Positions 46,183 through 55,935 are shown, numbered from the stretch's first letter. The stretch: 64,000 nt of DNA from Sporosarcina aquimarina (GCF_023715615.1 NZ_JAMBOM010000001.1:62001-126000), one strand, 5' to 3'. Translations and numbers: made by a program. Notes: generated by a model from the sequence alone, not told the origin.

Positions 46183-46222
46183 GTGCTCATAAACCCAAAA
46201 AATGATCATAAATTAAGACGGC
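46183..46222. repeat. Array D, left part: two units of the TTTATGAGC family
   Basis: GTGCTCATAAACCCAAAAAA and TGATCATAAATTAAGACGGC follow the SEC-C gene. They show the GTGCTCATAAA core of array E (minus-strand TTTATGAGCAC) and the TGATCATAAA variant of array C, at 20-bp spacing. Confidence 0.7.
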
Positions 46223-46440
46223 ACATCAGCTCAATTCTGAAACTACGAGTTCAAATGAATCACCTTGAGAGAAATAAATGAAACGCCACACCACCAATTA
46301 TTCTCATTCTCATGCGGAACGGGATGATAGGTGTCAAACAAGGTACTGCAAACTGGCAGTAAAGAACGTAAAAGATTTGATTGGTAAAGAGCACTAAGTT
46401 CAAAAACCCTCTTCTGACAGTAGATGAATTGTGCGGCGTC
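46223..46440. other. Segment of about 220 bp between the two parts of array D
   Basis: Ordinary-composition sequence separates the two repeat fragments. It has a small stem TACTGC...GCAGTA near 46343-46360. A 70-codon minus-strand frame (46243-46455) has no ribosome binding site that I can support. It may be an insertion into an older array, or array decay on both sides of unique sequence. Confidence 0.4.
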
Positions 46441-46449
46441 CATCTTGAA

Positions 46450-46500
46450 TGGCATAGAGTGCTCATAATAATGGGATACTGCTCATAAACTCCATTAAAC
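46450..46500. repeat. Array D, right part: two to three degenerate units
   Basis: AGTGCTCATAATAATGGGAT, ACTGCTCATAAACTCCATTA and AACGATCA repeat the CTCATAAA core at 20-bp spacing, ending just before the terminator at 46504. Confidence 0.65.
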
Positions 46501-46503
46501 GAT

Positions 46504-46538
46504 CAAAAAAAGCTGTCCGCACTTGAGGACAGCTTTTC
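46504..46538 (-). terminator. Bidirectional terminator between the SEC-C and AIM24-family genes
   Basis: AGCTGTCC-N8-GGACAGCT is a perfect 8-bp stem with seven to eight T on the minus strand and four on the plus strand. It serves mainly the minus-strand gene ending at 46554. Confidence 0.9.
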
Positions 46539-46553
46539 ATTATGATTTACAAC

Positions 46554-47348
46554 TCATTTTCCGCCCAACAAATCGAACAATCCACCAGCAATACTACCTT
46601 CCCCTTTAGAACTACCTCCTGGCACTTGAGGAGCAGAAGCGAATACCCGGCTTGCAAGACGAGAGAACGGAAGTGATTGTATCCATACAGTTCCTGGTCC
46701 TCGAAGCGTTGCGAAGAACAATCCTTCCCCACCAAAAAGTGCGGTTTTCACTCCTTTGACTGTCTCGATTGAGTAATCCACATCATGTGTCATCGCAACA
46801 AGACAGCCTGTATCGACACGTAATGATTCACCTGGCTGAAGTTTCTTCTCAATAATTGTCCCACCTGCATGGACAAATGCTAGACCATCGCCTTCCAACT
46901 TCTGCATAATGAACCCTTCACCACCAAAGAATCCTGTGCCGAGCTTACGTTGAAACTCGATTCCTACAGACACCCCTTTAGCTGCTGCTAGAAATGCATC
47001 CTTCTGACAAATGATTTTCCCACTATGTTCACTTAAATCCATCGGAATTATCTTTCCAGGATAAGGAGAGGCGAATGACACATGACGCTTTCCGGATCCA
47101 GTATTTGTGAATGTTGTCATAAACAAGCTTTCACCTGTTAGCACGCGCTTTCCTGCTCCCATGATTTTGCCAAACAATCCACCATCACTGGCTGAACCAT
47201 CACCGAATATCGTCTCCATTTCAATGTGGTCTTCCATCATCATAAGTGCACCAGCTTCTGCTACTACAGTTTCCTGTGGATCTAGCTCAACTTCTACAAA
47301 CTGCATATCATCGCCGTGGATCTTGTAATCGATTTCGTGATTATTCAT
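46554..47348 (-). CDS. AIM24/TIGR00266-family protein
   Basis: A 264-residue protein of the AIM24 family, beta-rich with tryptophan-RNA-binding-attenuator-like fold in known members. Family features are the early [20 protein letters not shown], the central [17 protein letters not shown], and Gly-rich [20 protein letters not shown] followed by the second [16 protein letters not shown]. The C-terminal 25 residues are Gly/Ser-rich. Cellular role in bacteria is not established. The ATG is preceded by CGGAGGAACTG. It is monocistronic, convergent with the SEC-C gene. Confidence 0.85.
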   Translation of the reverse strand: MNNHEIDYKIHGDDMQFVEVELDPQETVVAEAGALMMMEDHIEMETIFGDGSASDGGLFGKIMGAGKRVLTGESLFMTTFTNTGSGKRHVSFASPYPGKIIPMDLSEHSGKIICQKDAFLAAAKGVSVGIEFQRKLGTGFFGGEGFIMQKLEGDGLAFVHAGGTIIEKKLQPGESLRVDTGCLVAMTHDVDYSIETVKGVKTALFGGEGLFFATLRGPGTVWIQSLPFSRLASRVFASAPQVPGGSSKGEGSIAGGLFDLLGGK

Positions 47349-47410
47349 TATCAGTTCCTCCGAGATTTAAATTTGTTACTCAGTTATACGCTATAGACAA
47401 AGGGAAGGTT

Positions 47411-48319
47411 TCAATTATCTGTATTCAGAGCCCCTTTTGATCGTAGGTTTGCCAAAATATTAATTTGGCCACACAACTTAGAGATTTCCTCGGCGTACAT
47501 TGTGGAGGAATAATGTGCTTCGAACGAAATCGTAACGGATTCCAAAATAGTTGGACCACAATTACCAGTAACTAGTTCTTCTAATAGAAATGATACAAAT
47601 TCTATTCCTTTTTCTTCACGATTTTTCTCGAATCGAGTAAGCATAAGACGTAATTCTTTCATTATCACATCTTTAATATCTTCATTGTCTGTATACGTTA
47701 ACTTTTCCAGAAGAGCCTTTCCAAGCAATTTGTCCTCACCGGCTATCATGCCTGCCATAATATCGTCAAGTCGTCGGATGGTAAATGGAACAAGTTGATC
47801 GTAATTAAACGTATTTTTTTCTCGGCCACCTATTTTTACGAAATGATGAATGTGTTGCATCATACCGACAAGCATCACTGCACCATCTACTCGATATGGC
47901 CCCGATTCAGGCCCATAAACTTCAAGTAACCGTCCCGATAGCCAGGAGATTTCAGATAGATATTGTTTTCTCACAAAAGTTCTCATTTCGTCGTCTTTAG
48001 AAAAGAAGACTGCTTCATAGATAGGAAGTAAATTTCGTTCTCGATCGACATGTGCGCGGGTAACAATTTGCAAGGCTAAAATGGTTTTATCTGTACGGTC
48101 TTGCCCTAGTAGTAATTTTCGTCTTCTCGTAATGGATTCTTCATTTGCCATTTCCAAAATAGCTAACAAGCATTCATTTTTTGAAGTGAAATAATTATAA
48201 AAAGTCCCTTTAGAAATACCAGCTGCAGTTAAGATATCTTGAACTGAAGTAGCAATAATCCCTTTTTCTTGAAATACTTGTTGTGCAGCTAGAATTACTT
48301 TCAATTTTCGTTCGTTCAT
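47411..48319 (-). CDS. TetR-family regulator of the adjacent efflux pump
   Basis: A 302-residue regulator with an N-terminal TetR DNA-binding domain (TSVQDILTAAGISKGTFYNY, then FTSKNECLLAIL) and a long helical ligand domain; most TetR proteins are about 200 residues, so the C-terminal part is unusually large. It is divergent from an MFS drug-efflux gene, the standard repressor/pump arrangement. ATG 48319 follows AAAGGTGATGTG. The likely operators are palindromes in the 170-bp gap (48364-48395). Inducing compound unknown. Confidence 0.85.
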   Translation of the reverse strand: MNERKLKVILAAQQVFQEKGIIATSVQDILTAAGISKGTFYNYFTSKNECLLAILEMANEESITRRRKLLLGQDRTDKTILALQIVTRAHVDRERNLLPIYEAVFFSKDDEMRTFVRKQYLSEISWLSGRLLEVYGPESGPYRVDGAVMLVGMMQHIHHFVKIGGREKNTFNYDQLVPFTIRRLDDIMAGMIAGEDKLLGKALLEKLTYTDNEDIKDVIMKELRLMLTRFEKNREEKGIEFVSFLLEELVTGNCGPTILESVTISFEAHYSSTMYAEEISKLCGQINILANLRSKGALNTDN

Positions 48320-48363
48320 CACATCACCTTTTTGTTTGTAAATATACCGCTAGTCTACTATCG

Positions 48364-48395
48364 AAATGTACATTTATCAACGAATTTTCATCGTT
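48364..48395. promoter_or_regulatory. Palindromes between tetR and the MFS gene (candidate TetR operator)
   Basis: AAATGTACATTT (48364-48375) is a perfect 12-bp palindrome, and AACGA-N7-TCGTT (48379-48395) follows 3 bp later. A TTGATT (48408) with TATAAA (48429) may be the pump promoter. Either palindrome could be bound by the divergent TetR protein. Confidence 0.45.
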
Positions 48396-48491
48396 AATAT
48401 TTTTTTATTGATTTTTTTGGACTATGAGTATAAACTATTCTTCATGATGTTTTTAAGATGAGAATTAACAGCTAAATGGAGGAATTAATAG

Positions 48492-50033
48492 ATGGAAAAT
48501 AAAGACCATATTAAGAAAATGCACGAAAAGCCGCCCTATGGCATTATCATCATCCTATTCATAGGTGCATTTGTCGCAATACTGAACAATACATTGCTTA
48601 ATATTGCGCTCCCTACAATTATGGATGAATTTAAGATAGACCCTTCGCAAGTGCAATGGCTGACGACTGGCTACATGCTTGTCGGCGGTATTATGATGCC
48701 AGCCAGTGCTTTTTTCATTCTCAAATTCAAGAACCGTAATCTATTTTTGACAGCAATGACTCTATTTTCTTTAGGTACATTTTTGGCGATTATCACGCCG
48801 AACTTCGCGTTATTAGTAGCCGCACGGATGATCCAAGCAGCAGGTGCCGCTTTGCTTATGCCACTATTAATGAACGTAATGCTCGTTGCTTTTCCAATTG
48901 AAAAACGCGGGCAGGCACTCGGCTATTTTGGACTCGTCATGTTTACGGCTCCTGCAATTGGACCGACTCTCTCGGGCTTCATCGTTGAACATTATTCATG
49001 GCGCGCATTGTTCATCATCGTCTTACCGATAGCCTTATTTACAATTGTCTTTGCAATGATTAAACTTCGCAACATCACACCAAACAAACCAGTTAAAGTA
49101 GATATTTTTTCAATTGTCCTCTCAAGTATTGGGTTTGGTGGCTTGTTGTATGGATTTAGTTCTGCAGGAAGTAAAGGATGGATATCGCTTGAGGTTCTTG
49201 GAACCATTATCATCGGTGCGATTGCTTTAGTAGTATTCGTGACGCGCCAATTAAATAAGTCAGAACCAATGCTTGACTTCCGTATTTACAAATATCCAAT
49301 GTTCGCATTGTCTTCTGTAATTTCAGTTGTCGTATCAGTAGCAATGTTCTCAGGGATGATCCTAACACCACTTTACGTACAGAGTGTACGCCATATTTCA
49401 CCACTCGATTCTGGATTGCTCATGTTACCGGGTGCGGTTCTCATGGGGTTCATGTCCCCAATTACAGGGAAGTTGTTTGATAAATATGGACCGAAAGGAC
49501 TCGCGATTACCGGTCTTTCCATTACAGTCCTTACAACCTATCTGCTCAGCCAGCTACAAATGGATACAGGTTATTACGAATTGATGGCCATTTACACAGC
49601 TCGGATGTTTGGTCTGTCAATGGTTACAATGCCGATTATGACGAATGGTATGAATCAGTTGCCAATGGTTTCGAATCCACATGGTACTGCGATGAACAGT
49701 ACCGTTCAGCAAGTGTCCGGTGCGATTGGTTCCGCAATTTTGTTAACCGTTATGACGAAACGCGCTGAATCATCAGGTGCCCAAATTGCGCAAGATGCAG
49801 CAGTATCAGGGAATATCCCGACGGATGCAGCAGGGTTGGCAGCATTTAAAGTGCAAGTAGGTCAGCAAGCCCAACTGGATGGTATTAACCATTCGTTCTT
49901 CATCTCCACGATAATTGCTGGAGTGGCGCTTGTCTTAACGTTCTTCATCAAGCGTGTTAAACCGCCGAAGCTCAATGAACAAGCAATGACTGAATCACCA
50001 GCTGTAGCACAATCAAATGACAAAAAAGCATAA
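48492..50033 (+). CDS. MFS multidrug efflux transporter (DHA2, 14 TM)
   Basis: A 513-residue proton-driven exporter of the EmrB/QacA (DHA2) group. It has about 14 hydrophobic segments, the early NNTLLNIALPTIMDEF and VQWLTTGYMLVGGIMMPASA, and motif C in GYFGLVMFTAPAIGPTLSGF. AGGAATTAATAG lies before the ATG. Expression is probably controlled by the divergent TetR protein. Substrate not predictable; homologues export quaternary amines, dyes or lincosamides. A strong terminator follows. Confidence 0.9.
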   Translation: MENKDHIKKMHEKPPYGIIIILFIGAFVAILNNTLLNIALPTIMDEFKIDPSQVQWLTTGYMLVGGIMMPASAFFILKFKNRNLFLTAMTLFSLGTFLAIITPNFALLVAARMIQAAGAALLMPLLMNVMLVAFPIEKRGQALGYFGLVMFTAPAIGPTLSGFIVEHYSWRALFIIVLPIALFTIVFAMIKLRNITPNKPVKVDIFSIVLSSIGFGGLLYGFSSAGSKGWISLEVLGTIIIGAIALVVFVTRQLNKSEPMLDFRIYKYPMFALSSVISVVVSVAMFSGMILTPLYVQSVRHISPLDSGLLMLPGAVLMGFMSPITGKLFDKYGPKGLAITGLSITVLTTYLLSQLQMDTGYYELMAIYTARMFGLSMVTMPIMTNGMNQLPMVSNPHGTAMNSTVQQVSGAIGSAILLTVMTKRAESSGAQIAQDAAVSGNIPTDAAGLAAFKVQVGQQAQLDGINHSFFISTIIAGVALVLTFFIKRVKPPKLNEQAMTESPAVAQSNDKKA

Positions 50034-50040
50034 TTACAAG

Positions 50041-50075
50041 CCCTTTACTGGAAAAAATTCAGTAAAGGGTTTTTT
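50041..50075 (+). terminator. Terminator after the MFS gene
   Basis: CCCTTTACTG and CAGTAAAGGG form a perfect 10-bp stem with a 9-nt A-rich loop and a run of six T. Confidence 0.96.
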
Positions 50076-50117
50076 GTATGCAGTTTGTTCGAAGGATAGC
50101 TGAACAGTCTTGTTAGT

Positions 50118-50620
50118 TGCTCATAAACTCGTGAAAGTGCTCATAAACTTGTGAAAGTGCTCATAAATCTTGAGAAGTGCTCATAAACTTGTGAAAGTGC
50201 TCATAAATCTTGAGAAGTGCTCATAAACTTGTGAAAGTGCTCATAAATCCTGAGAAGTGCTCATAAACCTGTGAAAGTGCTCATAAACCTTGAGAAATGC
50301 TCATAAACTTGTGAAAGTGCTCATAAATCTGGAGAAATGCTCATAAACTTGTGAAAGTGCTCATAAACTCGTGAAAGTGCTCATAAACCTTGAGAAATGC
50401 TAATAAACTTGTGAAAGTGCTCATAAACCCTGAGAAGTGCTCATAAACCCTGAGAAGTGCTCATAAACTCGTGAAAGTGCTCATAAATCTTGAGAAGTGC
50501 TCATAAACCTCTGAAAGTGCTCATAAACCTTGAGAAGTGCTCATAAACTCGTGAAAGTGCTCATAAATCCTGGGAAGTGCTCATAAACTCCAGTAAACGC
50601 TCATAACATGAACAATGTGA
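50118..50620. repeat. Array E: about 25 units of 20 bp in exact register
   Basis: From 50121 every 20th base begins TCATAAA without one insertion or deletion up to 50600. Two unit types alternate: TCATAAACTTGTGAAAGTGC and TCATAAATCTTGAGAAGTGC. The 11-bp core GTGCTCATAAA is almost invariant; variation is confined to the nine bases between cores. The last two units (50581, 50601) are degenerate. No gene is present. It lies between the MFS terminator and the aldehyde dehydrogenase leader. On the minus strand the core reads TTTATGAGCAC, as in arrays B and C on the plus strand. Confidence 0.96.
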
Positions 50621-50725
50621 TCAGAATCTTCACAATTCAAATGAAAGGAAATATCTAGTTGCTGTCGAATAGAGTATGAAAGGGCTTACAAATCTATCAA
50701 CCTATTTGGAAAGGGGAATGCAGCA

Positions 50726-52204
50726 ATGAAACTGAACAACTACATCAACGGACAATGGGGAACAGATACAGGAGCGGACTATACAGCAGTAAAAAACCCA
50801 GCGAACGGAAAAACAATAGCTGACGTGCGTCTATCGACAGCGGATGACGTCAACCAAGCAGTCGCTGCAGCGAAAGCCGCTCAAAAGAAATGGGCACGGG
50901 TTCCTGCACCGAAACGGGCAGATTACTTATATGAAATTGGACGCATCATGATTGAAAAGAAAGAGCATCTTTCTCAAGTACTCACAAAAGAAATGGGGAA
51001 AGTCATAGAAGAAGCGCGCGGTGAAGTTCAAGAAGGCATTGACATGGCCTATTATATGGCAGGCGAAGGTCGACGGCTTTTCGGGGAAACAGTGCCGTCT
51101 GAACTCGATAACAAATTCGCGATGAGTGTTCGTGCACCAATCGGCGTTGTGGGTTTAATCACTCCGTGGAATTTCCCGGTTGCGATTGCTACGTGGAAGT
51201 CGTTCCCGGCAATCGTTGCGGGCAACACATTCATCTGGAAACCTGCGACAGAAACACCGATGATGGCGTATGAAATGGCGCTCATCTTTGAGGAAGCCGG
51301 CTTACCTGCTGGTGTGGCAAACGTCGTATTCGGAAGTGGCGGCACAGTTGGAACAGCGATGATCGAGCATCCGGATGTCCGTGTTGTTTCATTCACAGGC
51401 TCAACGGAAACAGGGAGACGTGTCGCAGAACTGGGCGGTCGTCATTTGAAGAAAGTCTCGCTTGAAATGGGCGGCAAAAACGCAATTATCGTCATGGATG
51501 ATGCGGACATTGACCTAGCAGTTGAAGGAATTCTCTGGAGCGCATTTGGTACCGCAGGTCAACGATGCACGGCATGTAGCCGGGTCATCGCGCATACGGA
51601 TATAAAGCAGGAACTTGAGAAAAAGTTACTAGAAGCGATGAAAGCCTTGACGATTGGTGACGGGGCAGACGAATCGAACAAAATCGGTCCTGTCATTAAC
51701 GCAATATCACTCGAAAAAATCAGCTATTACGTCAATGTTGGAAAAGAAGAAGGAGCAAAACTGTTGGCAGGCGGAAATACGCTGACAGAGGGCCCTTACA
51801 CAGGCGGGCACTACTTTGAACCGACGCTTTTCACAGACGTTGCGGCGGATAGTCGCCTTGCGCAAGAAGAAATCTTCGGACCTGTTATTTCGTTGATTGA
51901 AATTAGTAGCTTAGAAGAAGCAATTGAAGTGAATAACAGTGTGGTATATGGCTTGTCCAGCTCAATTTTCTCAAGAGACGTCAACAAAATTTTCCAAGCA
52001 CAACGTGACCTTGATACAGGAATCGTCTACGTGAACGCTGGAACAACTGGCGCGGAGATCCACTTGCCATTTGGCGGAACGAAGGGAACGGGCAATGGTC
52101 ACCGGGACTCAGGCGTTGCGGCGCTCGACGTCTTTACAGAGTGGAAAAGCATTTACGTTGATTTCAGTGGCAAGTTGCAACGGGCTCAGATCGATAACAA
52201 CTAA
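50726..52204 (+). CDS. Aldehyde dehydrogenase, probably aminoadipate-semialdehyde type
   Basis: A 492-residue NAD(P)-dependent aldehyde dehydrogenase of normal length. The catalytic residues are visible: [16 protein letters not shown] and WKPATETP (cofactor), [13 protein letters not shown], Glu in [11 protein letters not shown] and the nucleophile Cys in [12 protein letters not shown]. It is followed 15 bp later by a lysine 6-dehydrogenase-like gene, so the likely substrate is 2-aminoadipate 6-semialdehyde, giving 2-aminoadipate (inference from context). The ATG has GGGGAATG upstream. Confidence 0.9.
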   Translation: MKLNNYINGQWGTDTGADYTAVKNPANGKTIADVRLSTADDVNQAVAAAKAAQKKWARVPAPKRADYLYEIGRIMIEKKEHLSQVLTKEMGKVIEEARGEVQEGIDMAYYMAGEGRRLFGETVPSELDNKFAMSVRAPIGVVGLITPWNFPVAIATWKSFPAIVAGNTFIWKPATETPMMAYEMALIFEEAGLPAGVANVVFGSGGTVGTAMIEHPDVRVVSFTGSTETGRRVAELGGRHLKKVSLEMGGKNAIIVMDDADIDLAVEGILWSAFGTAGQRCTACSRVIAHTDIKQELEKKLLEAMKALTIGDGADESNKIGPVINAISLEKISYYVNVGKEEGAKLLAGGNTLTEGPYTGGHYFEPTLFTDVAADSRLAQEEIFGPVISLIEISSLEEAIEVNNSVVYGLSSSIFSRDVNKIFQAQRDLDTGIVYVNAGTTGAEIHLPFGGTKGTGNGHRDSGVAALDVFTEWKSIYVDFSGKLQRAQIDNN

Positions 52205-52219
52205 AAGGAGGCTGATTGG

Positions 52220-53386
52220 ATGAAAGTCGTCGTATTAGGTGCAGGGTTAATGGGGAAAGAAGCCGTTCGAGACTTGGTGAAAAATGATGAGGTGACAGCC
52301 GTCTATTTAGCGGATCAAGACGTTAGAAAAGCGGAGCATTTTGCAGATGAACTCTTGTCAGACAAACTCAGTGTTTTAGTACTCGATGCTCGTAATGAAC
52401 TGCAATTGAGTGAAGTCATTTCGCTCGGTGACGTCGTTATCAATGCATTGTTCTATACATTCAATGAGCAAGTCGCAAAACTAGCGATTGAAGCTGGCGT
52501 CCATAGTGTAGATCTCGGTGGACACATCGGTGGTGCGACAGATGCCGTTCTTCAGATGAAAGAACAAGCAGAAGCACGCGGCGTCACGCTTATCCCAGAT
52601 CTAGGTGTCGCACCAGGGATGATCAACATCCTTTCAGGCCATGGGGCAGATAAATTGGATAAAGTCGAGTCCATCCGCTTGTTTGTCGGGGGCGTACCCG
52701 TCAATCCAGAACCTCCACTTAACTACAACATTGTGTTTTCATTAGAAGGTGTATTTGACCATTACACGGATTCTTCGCGTGTAATACGAGACGGAAAAAT
52801 TCTAGAACTGCCGTCACTTTCAGAAATTGAAACTGTTCATTTTGATGAATTCGGCGACATGGAAGCCTTCCATACATCAGGCGGAACTTCCACTCTTATA
52901 GAATCATTCCCGGATGTCCACACACTTGAGTACAAGACATTACGTTATCCAGGTCACGCGGAAAAGTTCCAATTGCTCGTAGATCTTGGCTTGTTGTCAC
53001 GTGAATCGACCATTCAAGTTGATGGAAAACCGTTACGTGTCCGCGATGTCATGCGTGAACATCTCACGCCTCAAATGCTGCTTGGCGACAAAAAAGATGC
53101 CGTATTGTTACGCGTCCTCGTAAGCGGGGAGGCTTCAGGCATGACAGCGACTTATGAGTACAACATGACTGTAACCAAAGATACTGATATGAATGAAACT
53201 GCAATGGCTCTTGCGACTGCGAATACGATTTCTGTTGTCGCCCAAATGATTGGTGGAGGGACCATTACAAAACGTGGCGTTTATCCTCCTGAATCGATTG
53301 TTCCAGGCGATCTCTATATTGAAGAGATGGGCAAACGTGGCGTCCACATTACGGAAACCATTCATACTGGTGAAGCCGCACTTTAA
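52220..53386 (+). CDS. Saccharopine dehydrogenase-family protein, probable L-lysine 6-dehydrogenase
   Basis: A 388-residue NAD-dependent oxidoreductase with an N-terminal Rossmann motif ([18 protein letters not shown]) and the saccharopine reductase-like middle ([31 protein letters not shown]). Single-domain proteins of this length and family include the lysine 6-dehydrogenase of thermophilic Bacillaceae, which oxidises lysine to the semialdehyde. That would feed the aldehyde dehydrogenase directly upstream. AAAGGAGG is 9 bp before the ATG. Saccharopine or another amino acid remains possible as substrate. Confidence 0.8.
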   Translation: MKVVVLGAGLMGKEAVRDLVKNDEVTAVYLADQDVRKAEHFADELLSDKLSVLVLDARNELQLSEVISLGDVVINALFYTFNEQVAKLAIEAGVHSVDLGGHIGGATDAVLQMKEQAEARGVTLIPDLGVAPGMINILSGHGADKLDKVESIRLFVGGVPVNPEPPLNYNIVFSLEGVFDHYTDSSRVIRDGKILELPSLSEIETVHFDEFGDMEAFHTSGGTSTLIESFPDVHTLEYKTLRYPGHAEKFQLLVDLGLLSRESTIQVDGKPLRVRDVMREHLTPQMLLGDKKDAVLLRVLVSGEASGMTATYEYNMTVTKDTDMNETAMALATANTISVVAQMIGGGTITKRGVYPPESIVPGDLYIEEMGKRGVHITETIHTGEAAL

Positions 53387-53412
53387 TTCGCGCGATGCAA
53401 GGAGGTACTGAG

Positions 53413-54612
53413 ATGGATTTCAACTTTACAGAAGAACAGCAGTTGCTACGTAAAACAGTGAGACGTTATGTCGATGATCGAATCCTTCCGAATATCGCGA
53501 AATGGGATACAGCAGGCGGTTTTGATCCCTTAGTTTGGAAAGAACTCGCAGACCTCGGGTTTATGGGGACTTGTATACCGGAACGTTATGGTGGTAGTGG
53601 CATGGACTATAATGCTCTTGCTATTTTGTGTGAAGAACTGGAACGCGGAGATACCGCGTTCCGAACCGCTGTATCTGTCCATACAGGCCTGAACTCGCTG
53701 ACTCTGCTGCAATGGGGAACGGATGAACAGAAGCAAAAGTATTTGATTCCACAAGCTAAAGGAGAGAAAGTTGGTGCGTTCGGGCTGACGGAACCTGGTG
53801 CAGGATCAGACGTTGCGGCGATGGTTTCTACCGCTGTCCGTGATGGTGAAGATTATGTGCTAAATGGGCAGAAAACGTGGATTTCACTATGCGACAGTGC
53901 GGATTATTTCCTCATCTTTGCCTATACGGATAAATCGAAAAAACATCACGGAATTTCTGCGTTCATCGTCGAGCGTACGATGCCTGGATTTTCATCCAAA
54001 GCCATCAAAAATAAATATGGCATTAAAGCTGGAAACACGGGCGAGCTATTTTTTGAAGACGTCCGTGTACCTGCTTCCAACTTGCTTGGGAAAGAAGGGG
54101 AAGGGTTCAAAATCGCGATGTCTGCATTGGATAACGGACGCTTCACCGTTGCTGCAGGTGCAGTCGGTTTGATTCAGGCGTGTATGGAAGCGAGTATTGC
54201 ATATTGTGAAGAACGCAGCACATTTGGAAAGCCGATTGGACAGCATCAGCTCGTCCAGCAAATGATCGCGCGGATGGAAGCGGGTTATCAAATGAGTCGC
54301 TTACTCGTCTACCGTGCCGGGGAGATGAAAAACGCCGGGCTACGTAATACTCGTGAAACGTCATTAGCCAAGTGGCAAGCGTGTGATTTTGCCAATCAAG
54401 CTGCAGACGATGCATTCCAAATTCATGGGGCATACGGATATTCAGACGATTATCCGGTTGCACGATTCTTGCGTAACTCAAAAGCACCGGTCATTTATGA
54501 AGGAACACGGGAAATCCATACGATTATGCAAGCTGAATATGTGCTCGGATACCGACAAGACAAGCCCCTTAGCAATATGTTGCCATCTTGGCCATGTGAC
54601 GTAGACGTGTAA
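53413..54612 (+). CDS. Acyl-CoA dehydrogenase (second)
   Basis: A 399-residue FAD flavoprotein. It begins MDFNFTEEQQLLRKTVR, has GAFGLTEPGAGSDVAAMVST for FAD binding, and IYEGTREIHTIMQAEYVLG with the catalytic Glu. In context with lysine catabolic genes it may act on a short branched or dicarboxylic acyl-CoA such as glutaryl-CoA, but the sequence alone does not prove this. The Arg that marks glutaryl-CoA dehydrogenases could not be assigned safely. ATG 53413 has AAGGAGG 8 bp upstream. It lies 26 bp after the lysine dehydrogenase-like gene. Confidence 0.88.
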   Translation: MDFNFTEEQQLLRKTVRRYVDDRILPNIAKWDTAGGFDPLVWKELADLGFMGTCIPERYGGSGMDYNALAILCEELERGDTAFRTAVSVHTGLNSLTLLQWGTDEQKQKYLIPQAKGEKVGAFGLTEPGAGSDVAAMVSTAVRDGEDYVLNGQKTWISLCDSADYFLIFAYTDKSKKHHGISAFIVERTMPGFSSKAIKNKYGIKAGNTGELFFEDVRVPASNLLGKEGEGFKIAMSALDNGRFTVAAGAVGLIQACMEASIAYCEERSTFGKPIGQHQLVQQMIARMEAGYQMSRLLVYRAGEMKNAGLRNTRETSLAKWQACDFANQAADDAFQIHGAYGYSDDYPVARFLRNSKAPVIYEGTREIHTIMQAEYVLGYRQDKPLSNMLPSWPCDVDV

Positions 54613-54658
54613 CTTGTCTGATTCAAGACCGACTCATCTAGTAAAGGAGATGAGACCA

Positions 54659-55927
54659 ATGTACAAAAAAGCTGTCCTCGCAGTGGCAGTCAGTGCTGTA
54701 GTTATCTTATCCGCTTGTGGAACGGTGAGCGCCCCAATGAAAAAAGAAGACCTAGAGCCTGATAAAATTGCAGTTTCTTTCGGAGAAGACGATTACTTGA
54801 AATTAAGTGAACCGACAAACGAACTTGGAGCACAACTTGTTACAAAAGCAAAACCAGACGATGACGGCAATGTATTCGTGTCACCAGTCAGTCTTATAAT
54901 GGCATTATCCATGCTTCAAAACGGAGCGGATGGACAAACTCGCAACGAAATTAAAAATGCGATGCAAGTGATAGGAATGGATACGGAGTCCATTAACCGT
55001 GCGAACGCATCAATGTTGTATCACTTCCAAGGGTTAGACGAAGAGTTAGCCTTCAATACGGCAAATTCAATTTGGGTGAACGATGCGTATACGCTGCGAG
55101 AAAAATTTAAGCAAATAACACAAGACTACTATTTAGCTGAGGCTCAAGACATGGACATAACAGACCCGAAATCAGTAGATATTATGAACAAGTGGGTTCA
55201 GCAAGCAACAAACGGTAAGATTGACGAAATTGTCCAAGCACCCCTTGATGATAGCTTAGTTATGTTTCTGTTGAATGCTGTTTATTTCAAAGCATCCTGG
55301 TTCTATCCGTTCAATGAAAATGCAACAGAAGTTAATAATTTCAAGATTTCAGATGGAAATCTTACGAAAGTCCCATTCATGCAATTGAATGAGGAGCTAC
55401 CCTACTTGGAAACAGATCAATTCCAGGCCGTTTCACTCCCTTACGGAGAAGAAGGAAAGATGACAATGGATATCTACGTCCCAAAAGAGGGGCAGAATTT
55501 TGACGACTTCCTCTCTTCATGGACTACTGAAAACCGAGCGAACTGGAAGGGTTCGTTTGAAACCCGGCTAGGTACAGTCCGTTTACCTAAGTTCCGGCTT
55601 GATTATGAAATTCAGTTGAATGATGTGCTTCAGGAATTAGGAATGCAGCAAGCATTTGGTGAAGGAGCGGAATTTTCAAAGTTAGTCGTAGAGGATGAAA
55701 ATCCATTGTTTGTGAGCAAGGTGCTACAGAAAACCTATCTTTCTGTGGATGAAAAAGGGACAGAGGCAGCAGCCGTCACATCCATTACTATGGATACGGT
55801 ATCTGCGCCAATGGGAGAACCTTTCCAATTCACAGCGGACAAGCCGTTCTTCATCACAATTCGTGACAAAGAAGCAGACGTATTGTTGTTTGCAGGGAAG
55901 ATTGCCAATCCTGTACAAGGAGACTAG
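54659..55927 (+). CDS. Serpin lipoprotein (serine protease inhibitor)
   Basis: A 422-residue secreted lipoprotein: signal peptide with lipobox LSAC (Cys20), a short linker, then a full serpin domain. The serpin core is seen in VSPVSLIMALSMLQNGADGQ, NSIWVNDAYTL, FLLNAVYFKASWFYPF, and the C-terminal DKPFFITIRDKEADVLLFAG. The reactive-loop hinge EKGTEAAAVTSITM is of the inhibitory type (small residues at P12-P9). Counting from P17 Glu places P1-P1' at Val-Ser, which would suit an elastase-like protease (inference). AAAGGAG is 8-9 bp upstream of the ATG. It follows the acyl-CoA dehydrogenase by 46 bp; no functional link is evident. Confidence 0.9.
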   Translation: MYKKAVLAVAVSAVVILSACGTVSAPMKKEDLEPDKIAVSFGEDDYLKLSEPTNELGAQLVTKAKPDDDGNVFVSPVSLIMALSMLQNGADGQTRNEIKNAMQVIGMDTESINRANASMLYHFQGLDEELAFNTANSIWVNDAYTLREKFKQITQDYYLAEAQDMDITDPKSVDIMNKWVQQATNGKIDEIVQAPLDDSLVMFLLNAVYFKASWFYPFNENATEVNNFKISDGNLTKVPFMQLNEELPYLETDQFQAVSLPYGEEGKMTMDIYVPKEGQNFDDFLSSWTTENRANWKGSFETRLGTVRLPKFRLDYEIQLNDVLQELGMQQAFGEGAEFSKLVVEDENPLFVSKVLQKTYLSVDEKGTEAAAVTSITMDTVSAPMGEPFQFTADKPFFITIRDKEADVLLFAGKIANPVQGD

Positions 55928-55935
55928 TCGCTAAC

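Noticed and set aside
46243..46455. Possible 70-aa gene on the minus strand inside the split array
   Set aside because: No ribosome binding site could be supported and the frame overlaps repeat units. A pseudogene fragment cannot be excluded.
50118..50620. CRISPR array
   Set aside because: Repeats are contiguous 20-bp units with no unique spacers of 30 bp or more, no leader and no cas genes in the window. The same applies to arrays A-D.
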